Shown here: positions 1 through 5,298 of the stretch, in pieces
Layout: every line of letters starts with the position of its first letter
How positions within the stretch are numbered: the stretch's first letter is position 1
The notes under the pieces: model-generated
Databases searched by the model: none
Seen by the model: only the letters and a program-made list of their open reading frames with translations
Told to the model about the DNA's origin: nothing
DNA from: ANME-2 cluster archaeon
GTDB lineage: Archaea > Halobacteriota > Methanosarcinia > Methanosarcinales > Methanocomedenaceae
Assembly (NCBI GenBank): GCA_023544495.1
Contig: JAMJFV010000058.1
Span: 5,518-10,815, forward strand
Length of the DNA stretch: 5,298 nt
Direction of reading: 5' to 3'
Position numbers and translations under genes: made by a program

Positions 1-993
1 GTCCTCGAAGACCCGAAGATACTCATCTTCGATAAGAAGATCAGCTCAATGAAAGAATTCCTGCCCGTGCTCGAAGCAGTGGTCAAGGAAAACAAACCCC
101 TGTTCATCATAGCCGAAGATCTGGAAGGCGAAGCACTCGCCACTACCGTTTTGAACATCATTCGCGGTACCCTGAGAGTATGTGCGGTCAAAGCACCTGG
201 CTTTGGTGATGAGCGCAAGGAAATGATAGAAGATATAGCAGCACTTACCGGTGCAAACGTCATCAGTGAAGAAAAGGGCATGAAACTTGAGAACACCAAG
301 CTTTCAGACCTGGGCAGTGCCCGCAAGATCAGGGTGAACAAAGATAAAACCATCATCATTGAAGGACAGGGTAAAAAAGAGGATATCGCCAGGAGAGTCG
401 CTGTTCTTGAAGGACGCATCAAACTGGAAGATTCAGAGTACAAGTTGAAAGAACTCAAGAAACGACTGGGTAAACTGTCTGGTGGAGTGGCAGTGATCAA
501 TGTGGGTGCCGCCACCGAGACCGAACTCAAGGAAAAGAAGATGCGTCTGGACGATGCATTGAACGCCACAAAGGCAGCTATCGAGGAGGGTGTCGTGCCA
601 GGCGGCGGAATCGCTCTACTCAGGGCAGCTGCCCAACTAGGCAACCTGAGCCTGGAGGGCGACCAGATGATAGGAGTGGATATTATAAAGTTCGCACTGG
701 AAGAGCCGTTAAAACAGATTGCTACCAACGCCGGTAATGAAGGGGCGGTCATTGTTGAGAAGTTGAAAGGCGACTCCAATCCCAATATGGGTTTTGATGC
801 AAAGACCGACACATATAAAGATATGATCGAAGCCGGTATCATCGATCCCGCAAAAGTGGTACGCAGCGCACTGCAAAATGCTGCAAGCATAGCAGGCCTG
901 ATGCTGACCACTGAAGCCCTGATCACCGAGATTCCGGAAAAGACACCATCAATGCCCGGAATGCCGGGACCTGAGAGTTACATGGGAATGTAA
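1..993 (+). CDS. groEL: Group I chaperonin GroEL (Hsp60), 3' portion, 5' end outside the window
   Basis: This is the C-terminal 330 residues of a 60-kDa chaperonin, an ATP-driven double-ring folding machine of the cytosol that works with GroES. Frame 1 is open from base 1, so the ATG at 49 is internal. Aligned by eye with E. coli GroEL, the fragment starts near residue 214. Apical substrate-binding positions L234, L237, L259, V263 and V264 are L, L, L, V and L here. The KAPGFGDERK stretch follows. The ATPase aspartate D398 is at bases 553-555, in RLDDALNATKAA. The nucleotide-binding loop PGGGIAL follows, and D495 is kept in GIIDPAKV. Inter-ring pair R452/E461 appears as K/E. One single-residue deletion (after GGGIALLRAAAQL) and one insertion (near SNPNMGFD) cancel out. 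The C-terminal tail is short and ends MPGMPGPESYMGM, without regular GGM repeats. It is clearly group I, not a thermosome, and looks intact. It converges on tldE. Promoter and groES are not visible. Confidence 0.97.
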   Translation, partial: VLEDPKILIFDKKISSMKEFLPVLEAVVKENKPLFIIAEDLEGEALATTVLNIIRGTLRVCAVKAPGFGDERKEMIEDIAALTGANVISEEKGMKLENTKLSDLGSARKIRVNKDKTIIIEGQGKKEDIARRVAVLEGRIKLEDSEYKLKELKKRLGKLSGGVAVINVGAATETELKEKKMRLDDALNATKAAIEEGVVPGGGIALLRAAAQLGNLSLEGDQMIGVDIIKFALEEPLKQIATNAGNEGAVIVEKLKGDSNPNMGFDAKTDTYKDMIEAGIIDPAKVVRSALQNAASIAGLMLTTEALITEIPEKTPSMPGMPGPESYMGM

Positions 994-1024
994 CTCTTCT
1001 TTTTCTTTTTTCCTGTATTTTTTT
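994..1024 (+). terminator. Oligo-T tracts after groEL, probable archaeal-type terminator
   Basis: Directly after the TAA stop of groEL come three T runs: 5 T at 1000-1004, 6 T at 1006-1011 and 7 T at 1018-1024. No strong stem-loop precedes them. Archaeal RNA polymerase is known to terminate on such non-template-U-rich stretches without a hairpin, so this is the likely end of the groEL transcript. On the opposite strand the same bases are A-rich and would not terminate the incoming tldE transcript. Confidence 0.7.
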
Positions 1025-1056
1025 GCGAACATTTCAGGATTTAACCACCGCAGTGG

Positions 1057-2391
1057 CTATCCCGCAACAGTAAGCCCTGACACTCTGACCGTAGGTGCAA
1101 TAATAGTACCCAGGCGCCGTACATCATGGCCTGCACCGGTGATGTTATGCAGCAACTGGAATACATTCCCTGATACCATCATGGATCTGACGGGGTTCTT
1201 TATCGCACCATCTTCTACAACAAAGGAATTGCGCGCCTCCACACTGAAATCACCTGAAATAGGGTTGGCTGTATGGGCACCTATCACAGAACCCACCAGC
1301 ACACCACGGCGCATGTCACCTACCACATCACTGGCAGGATACTGGATCATCAGGTTGCGCACGCCAATGGTCGTGGTCTGGGTATAGTTGTTCCTCACCG
1401 CGCTGGCTGTCGAGTCCACACCATCCTTACCTGCCGTATAGGTATCGTACAGGTAGGTATCCAGCACACCATCCTCGATAATACGGTTGGTCCTGGACGG
1501 AGTGCCCTCATCATCAGACCGGGCAGAGCCGATACCGCCTTCCAGCAAACCGTCATCAGTGATAATCAATCCTTCAGCGCCAATCCTGCTGCCCAGTTTG
1601 CCTGCCAGTGCTGAACGCCCTTTCTGGACATTCTCAGCACTCAATGACGGCAGCAGTGTACTCTCAAGGAGGTCAGCAATGGCAGCAGGTCTTAGTAAAA
1701 TATCGGTCTCACCACTATCCACTTTCACACCACCCACTGACGCCACTGCCTGCCTGGCAGCCTCCCTGCCAATAGTATAAAAGTCAATGTCAAGATTTCG
1801 GGAAATGTCAAATTCGTATGCAGTGGACACCGCATTGTCATCTCCGCTCCGGCAATCCAGTATTCCATCCATCCTGCTGGTATGTTCTACCATCTCCACG
1901 CCGCTGGAGTTCAATATGAGATAACTGGAACCTGAACATGAGAACCTGCCCCCTGTAGGTACGGCATCATTGACCGATGCCGCCCCGTCCACCATCCTCA
2001 AGGCCAGGTCAATGCAGGTATCAATATCCATGTCTGCAATCCTCGGGTCATAAATTCCGGCAACCGTTGTATATTCAGATACCGCGGGCAGTCCCTTCCA
2101 GTCAGGATCGTTCTCACGCACCCGTGCCGAACGTACTGCATTCCGGGTTGCATCATCGAGCCTGAGAGGATCATTTGTGGAAGAAAAACCCACTGCTCCA
2201 TTCACTACTGCCTTGATCCCCATACCCTGGGTATATCCTTCCCTTGCCAGGTCGATCGTATCCATCTGTATATCAATGTGAACGCCCCTGCCAGTGAGCC
2301 CGAACACCTCCACCTCATCTGCCCCCGCCTGTTGTGCAATGCGCAATGCTCTCTCTGCCAGGCCTGCTATTTCATTAATGTCGTTGCTCAT
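1057..2391 (-). CDS. tldE: TldE/PmbA, non-catalytic subunit of the TldD/TldE metallopeptidase
   Basis: This is a 444-residue, full-length member of the TldD/PmbA (peptidase U62) family. In E. coli, TldE pairs with TldD to cleave unfolded peptides; it is known for microcin B17 maturation and CcdA degradation. Family features include the N-terminal region with GMGIKAVVNGAVGFSST, a central ALAGKLGSRIG block (261-271) and a C-terminal VRSMMVSGNVFQLL block (401-414). Aligning ALAGKLGSRI with ILAGKVGSRI of the neighbouring TldD places ESTLLP (243-248) where TldD has HEAVGH. The C-terminal zinc-ligand cysteine of TldD also has no counterpart. The metal site is therefore absent, as expected for TldE. 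The ATG at 2389-2391 overlaps the tldD TGA (ATGA) and has a GGGUGG Shine-Dalgarno 6 nt upstream. It is the last gene of the minus-strand train. The stop is TAG at 1057-1059. No signal peptide or membrane segment is seen, so it is probably cytosolic. Confidence 0.94.
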   Translation of the reverse strand: MSNDINEIAGLAERALRIAQQAGADEVEVFGLTGRGVHIDIQMDTIDLAREGYTQGMGIKAVVNGAVGFSSTNDPLRLDDATRNAVRSARVRENDPDWKGLPAVSEYTTVAGIYDPRIADMDIDTCIDLALRMVDGAASVNDAVPTGGRFSCSGSSYLILNSSGVEMVEHTSRMDGILDCRSGDDNAVSTAYEFDISRNLDIDFYTIGREAARQAVASVGGVKVDSGETDILLRPAAIADLLESTLLPSLSAENVQKGRSALAGKLGSRIGAEGLIITDDGLLEGGIGSARSDDEGTPSRTNRIIEDGVLDTYLYDTYTAGKDGVDSTASAVRNNYTQTTTIGVRNLMIQYPASDVVGDMRRGVLVGSVIGAHTANPISGDFSVEARNSFVVEDGAIKNPVRSMMVSGNVFQLLHNITGAGHDVRRLGTIIAPTVRVSGLTVAG

Positions 2392-3743
2392 CCGCTACCA
2401 CCCACTAATGCCTTTGACACCAGGATATGTGGCGACCCGTCACACACAGGCACTGCCTGCCCGCCTTTACCACACGTGCCCGAATTCATCTTCATATCAC
2501 CTGCGACGAGCTGCACGTTTTGCAGTATGTCCAGGGTGTGCCCGGACAGGGAAACATCACGCAGCGGTGTGGTCAGCTCACCATTCTCGACCATGTACCC
2601 GCGCTCGGCATTGAACTGGAATACGCCTTCGCCTGGATTTACCTGGCCTCCACGGCTGCCCTGCAAGTAGATACCATCCTTCATTTCAGCCAGCATCTCA
2701 TCAAGACCGGAATCTCCGTTCCCGATATAGGTATTACTCATCCTGATAATGGGACGTGACAGTCCCTGGGACCGGGCATGTCCCGGCCGGCCTGTACCGG
2801 GCAAGATCGCTGCTGTTTCCTTTGAATGTAAATACGATCTGAGCACGCCGTCATCGATTACCGTAGTAGCTACAGATTCAACTCCATCATCATCCATGGG
2901 ATAATATCCATATCTGTGCATGGACGGATCATCTACCACAGTTATACAGGGCGCAGCTATCCGGCTGCCCACTTTGCCCGCGAGAATGGAATTACCTTCT
3001 ACCACATGGTCTGCCTCCACAGCATGACCCACAGCCTCGTGAATGAACACACCTGCCAGTTCCTGGTCCAGTATCACCGGCATCCTGCCACCTTTGGGTA
3101 CCCTGGCAGATAACAGTCCAACAGCAGTATTACCTGCTTCCTCTGCCAGTGCAGGGGCATCGTACCTGTCGAACAGTTCAAATCCGCACACATCGAACTT
3201 GCTTCTCCTGCCCATCTGGAAATTACCGTTTTGAGATGACACAGCAGTAACTGCAAATCCTGTCCTGGTCAGGCTATACTCGGCTTCCACACCTTCAGAG
3301 TTACGGTATTCCACTACGAGCTCACTCTCTGAATACAGCACGCTGGTACTTGTCACATCAGCTACCTTTGCCCTTTGGTGCATCTCAAGCAGCATTTCGA
3401 CCTTTTCCTCAATGGGCACATTTCCAGGCTTTTTATGGGCTGCAGGAATATTATGTAACCGGGGCTGCGGCACCTCAGCGAGTCCCTTGCCTTTCCGGGG
3501 CGATTTTGCATGGGTCTGGCTGGCAAGGTTCACTGCCTGCTCAAGTAAATGGATACTGTCCCGGCTGTCGTCCGAGGATACAAAACCCCATGAACCGTTT
3601 ACCAGCGCTCTGCATGATGTTCCATGGGTAAAATTATTCGATATCTGTTCTATCTGTCCGTTGTCAATAAATATGGAACGGCCTGTACTCCTCAATACCC
3701 TGATGTCATGGAAATCTGCCTGCAGAACTGCCAAATGCATCAT
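2388..3743 (-). CDS. tldD: TldD, zinc-binding catalytic subunit of the TldD/TldE metallopeptidase
   Basis: This is a 451-residue member of the TldD/PmbA family, close to the usual archaeal length and somewhat shorter than E. coli TldD (about 480). The catalytic HExxxH motif is HEAVGH at residues 235-240 (bases 3024-3041), with H235 and H240 as zinc ligands and E236 as the catalytic base. The third ligand is expected to be C424 in NSGTCGKGGQ (bases 2472-2474), as in E. coli TldD. Other family blocks are SILAGKVGSRIA (252-263), GYYPMDDDGV (279-288) and RGGQVNPGEGVFQFN (364-378). The paralogous partner is encoded directly downstream with a 4-nt overlap, and lonB ends 5 nt upstream. Two ATG codons stand in tandem (3741-3743 and 3738-3740). 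The second is better spaced from the AGGGG signal, so the product may be 450 residues. No other start codon occurs before the in-frame stop at 3783-3785. It is likely cytosolic and acts with TldE on unfolded peptides. Confidence 0.96.
   Translation of the reverse strand: MMHLAVLQADFHDIRVLRSTGRSIFIDNGQIEQISNNFTHGTSCRALVNGSWGFVSSDDSRDSIHLLEQAVNLASQTHAKSPRKGKGLAEVPQPRLHNIPAAHKKPGNVPIEEKVEMLLEMHQRAKVADVTSTSVLYSESELVVEYRNSEGVEAEYSLTRTGFAVTAVSSQNGNFQMGRRSKFDVCGFELFDRYDAPALAEEAGNTAVGLLSARVPKGGRMPVILDQELAGVFIHEAVGHAVEADHVVEGNSILAGKVGSRIAAPCITVVDDPSMHRYGYYPMDDDGVESVATTVIDDGVLRSYLHSKETAAILPGTGRPGHARSQGLSRPIIRMSNTYIGNGDSGLDEMLAEMKDGIYLQGSRGGQVNPGEGVFQFNAERGYMVENGELTTPLRDVSLSGHTLDILQNVQLVAGDMKMNSGTCGKGGQAVPVCDGSPHILVSKALVGGSG
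2398..2403 (-). promoter_or_regulatory. Ribosome binding site of tldE inside the tldD 3' end
   Basis: On the minus strand GGGTGG lies 6 nt before the ATG of tldE and overlaps the Val-Gly-Gly codons near the end of tldD. It can pair with the GGUG-binding part of the archaeal 16S 3' end. Together with the ATGA overlap it supports the start at 2391 and coupled translation of the two subunits. Confidence 0.6.
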
Positions 3744-3757
3744 ACCCCTTATGGTGC
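3737..3757 (-). other. Possible stem-loop covering the lonB stop and tldD start
   Basis: The minus-strand RNA reads GCACCAUA, then the loop AGGGG, then UAUGAUGC. The two arms form seven Watson-Crick pairs and one C/A mismatch. The 5' arm includes the first two bases of the lonB stop, the loop is the tldD Shine-Dalgarno, and the 3' arm holds both candidate AUG starts. This was found by eye; folding energy was not computed and a chance match is possible. Confidence 0.35.
3744..3749 (-). promoter_or_regulatory. Ribosome binding site of tldD overlapping the lonB stop codon
   Basis: The minus strand reads TAAGGGGTATGATG, so the AGGGG signal shares its A with the lonB TAA. It is only 1 nt from the first ATG and 4 nt from the second. 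The tight spacing means a ribosome ending lonB would sit directly on this start, and it favours the second ATG as the start. AGGGG is not a perfect match to GGAGG. Confidence 0.5.
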
Positions 3758-5298
3758 CGGGCTCGGAGTTCCTATCATAGCTTCATTGAGGGTCAGATTG
3801 AACCGGGGGAACGAGGAAGCTTTCTTTATCTTTGCTATGAGGTATTCCTTTTCTTTTCCCACCATGGACCTTTCCAGCACTTCTGAGATGTTCGAGACAG
3901 GGACTATTTCTATCTTATCCTTGAATTCATCCTCTATCATCACATCGCCCATATTGGACCTCGGGATGATGACGGTCTTGATACCTGCCTGAGCAGCTGC
4001 TTCAATCTTGTAGGTCACACCACCAACAGGCAGTACGTCACCCCTCACTGAGAGCGAGCCGGTCATGGCCACGGTCTGGTCCACAGGAATATTCTCAAAA
4101 GCAGATAGTACGGCAGTGGCTATACTGATAGAAGCACTATCGCCTTCCACGCCTTCATACGTACCTATGAACTGGATATGGACGTCCATGGAGGTGGTAT
4201 CTTTACCGCTGACTTTCTTGATAAGGGCTGATACGTTATCCACAGCTTCCCTGGCAATCTTCTTGAGCATACCCGTGGCAATTATGCGTCCTTCGGAACT
4301 TGACTGGGACGGTGTTACTTCAGCCATTATGGGAAGTACGATACCTGAATCGCTGCCCATTACTGCCAGGCCGTTGACCCTGCCCACTATTGAACCCTCG
4401 CGTTCGAACATCTGGTAATCCTTTCTCCGCTCAAGGTACTGGTCGGCAAGTTGTTGCTCGACCGAGCGGGCAATGTTCTTGGCTTTTAACACATGTTCCG
4501 CACAGGTCACTGATAACCCTTCGGAGTGGGCAATATCCCCGGCAACCCGTACCAGACCGCCCAGGTCCCTGAGCTTCAGGGTAAGATGGCCCTTCCTTCC
4601 TGCACGCCGCCTGGCCTCCCTGATTATTTCTTCCACTGCACTTTTATCAAACGGAGGTATCTTTCCATCCCTCTTGATCTCCTGTGCCACGAACCTGACC
4701 AGTTTCTGCCTGTTAATTGCAGTATCAGGGATGACATCGCTCATATACACCTCGTAACCATACCCCTTTATCCTGGATCGAAGAGCAGGATGCATGCCTT
4801 TCAAAGCATCAAGGTTACCTGCTGTTACCATAATGAAATCACAGGGTACAGGTTCTGTCTTCACCATTGCACCCGAGGAGCGTTCACTCTGGCCGGTGAT
4901 AGAGAATTCCTTTTCCTGTAATGCAGTCAACAGGTTCTGCTGTGATTCCAGTCCAAGTGTATTGATCTCATCAATGAACAGCACGCCTTTATGCGCTTTA
5001 TGGATGGCACCGCCTTCCACTCTGTCATGTGCAGGGGTTTCCAGGCCTCCGCTCTGGAACGGATCATGCCGCACATCACCCAGCAGCGCACCGGCATGTG
5101 AACCGGTGGCATCGATATATGATGCAGTATCTTTACCGGCATTGGAGACCAGCAGTTTTGGTATATACGCTTCTTCTTTCGGCATGAACTGGCGCATTAC
5201 CATAAAAATAAGTATAGCTGCAATGATACCCCATATCAGCATACCGGTATAGAATGAATATATGATGATACCGAACACGAATATCATTATGAACATAT
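3749..5298 (-). CDS. lonB: Archaeal membrane-anchored ATP-dependent protease LonB, 3' portion, N-terminus outside the window
   Basis: The visible 515 residues (numbered from the internal ATG at 5296) are most of an archaeal LonB, normally about 620-650 residues. The frame runs off the right edge and no Walker A is present, so the first hundred or so residues lie beyond. In order: two hydrophobic segments (about 2-15 and 19-34), which in LonB sit between Walker A and Walker B and anchor the hexamer to the cytoplasmic membrane; the block ALLGDVRHDPFQSGG (70-84); Walker B GVLFIDE (104-110); sensor-1 Asn161; arginines R173 and R175 of the arginine-finger region; sensor-2 R243 in LRDLGG; and the Lon protease domain (about 305-500). 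The catalytic Ser is S387 in EGDSAS (bases 4136-4138) and the catalytic Lys is K430 (4007-4009). Their spacing of 43 is typical of Lon. It degrades unfolded and membrane proteins using ATP. It is the promoter-proximal visible member of the lonB-tldD-tldE train; its promoter is not visible. Confidence 0.96.
   Translation of the reverse strand, partial: MFIMIFVFGIIIYSFYTGMLIWGIIAAILIFMVMRQFMPKEEAYIPKLLVSNAGKDTASYIDATGSHAGALLGDVRHDPFQSGGLETPAHDRVEGGAIHKAHKGVLFIDEINTLGLESQQNLLTALQEKEFSITGQSERSSGAMVKTEPVPCDFIMVTAGNLDALKGMHPALRSRIKGYGYEVYMSDVIPDTAINRQKLVRFVAQEIKRDGKIPPFDKSAVEEIIREARRRAGRKGHLTLKLRDLGGLVRVAGDIAHSEGLSVTCAEHVLKAKNIARSVEQQLADQYLERRKDYQMFEREGSIVGRVNGLAVMGSDSGIVLPIMAEVTPSQSSSEGRIIATGMLKKIAREAVDNVSALIKKVSGKDTTSMDVHIQFIGTYEGVEGDSASISIATAVLSAFENIPVDQTVAMTGSLSVRGDVLPVGGVTYKIEAAAQAGIKTVIIPRSNMGDVMIEDEFKDKIEIVPVSNISEVLERSMVGKEKEYLIAKIKKASSFPRFNLTLNEAMIGTPSPAP

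Noticed and set aside
49..51. ATG at 49 as the start of groEL
   Set aside because: The same frame is open to base 1 and the 16 codons before it match GroEL (DPKILIFDKKISS), so this Met is internal.
1045..1056. Small inverted repeat CCAC-CGCA-GTGG next to the tldE stop
   Set aside because: The stem is only 4 bp and no T tract follows on the minus strand, so it is not a convincing terminator.
1057..2391. TldE as a degenerate or broken copy of TldD because it lacks HExxxH
   Set aside because: Loss of the metal site is normal for the TldE/PmbA subunit; the frame is full length and overlaps its partner gene.
1139..5252. Many plus-strand open frames opposite tldE, tldD and lonB, up to 152 codons
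   Set aside because: They lie antisense to strongly recognisable conserved proteins, their translations are low-complexity or Pro/Ser/Arg-rich with no family motif, and they overlap one another. They are shadows of the minus-strand genes.
5294..5296. ATG at 5296 as the start of lonB
   Set aside because: A start here would give a Lon without Walker A, beginning in a transmembrane segment. The gene more likely continues past the right edge.
1..5298. CRISPR arrays, tRNA or rRNA genes, insertion sequences, attachment sites
   Set aside because: Coding sequence fills all but about 70 bases and I saw no direct-repeat array, terminal inverted repeats, transposase or structured RNA.

Overview
The window looks like a piece of a euryarchaeal genome, most likely from a Methanosarcinales-type methanogen or a related ANME lineage. 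Three things point that way. The Lon protease is the membrane-anchored archaeal type (LonB). The only strong terminator-like element is a set of oligo-T tracts with no strong stem-loop. A group I (bacterial-type) chaperonin sits in archaeal context, as is known for Methanosarcina. The lineage is inferred; no rRNA or other phylogenetic marker is present.

Layout: bases 1-993 (+) are the 3' part of a groEL gene, whose 5' end lies before the window. Bases 994-1056 are a short convergent intergenic gap with T-rich tracts that suit termination of groEL. The rest is one tightly packed minus-strand gene train, read from right to left: lonB (3' part, entering from beyond the right edge and ending at 3749), tldD (2388-3743) and tldE/pmbA (1057-2391). 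lonB and tldD are 5 nt apart, and tldD and tldE overlap by 4 nt (ATGA), so co-transcription and translational coupling are likely.

How the genes fit together: LonB is an ATP-dependent membrane protease that degrades unfolded and membrane proteins. TldD/TldE is a heteromeric metallopeptidase in which TldD carries the zinc site and TldE is a non-catalytic partner; it acts on unfolded or short peptides. A reasonable inference is a protein-quality-control operon in which TldD/E trims peptides released by LonB, beside a separately transcribed folding chaperonin. All three families are known. I did not find evidence of a new system, mobile element, CRISPR array or RNA gene. The points most worth a second look are the lonB-tldD-tldE arrangement, a possible coupling hairpin at the lonB/tldD junction, the unusual GroEL tail, and the UAG stop of tldE.
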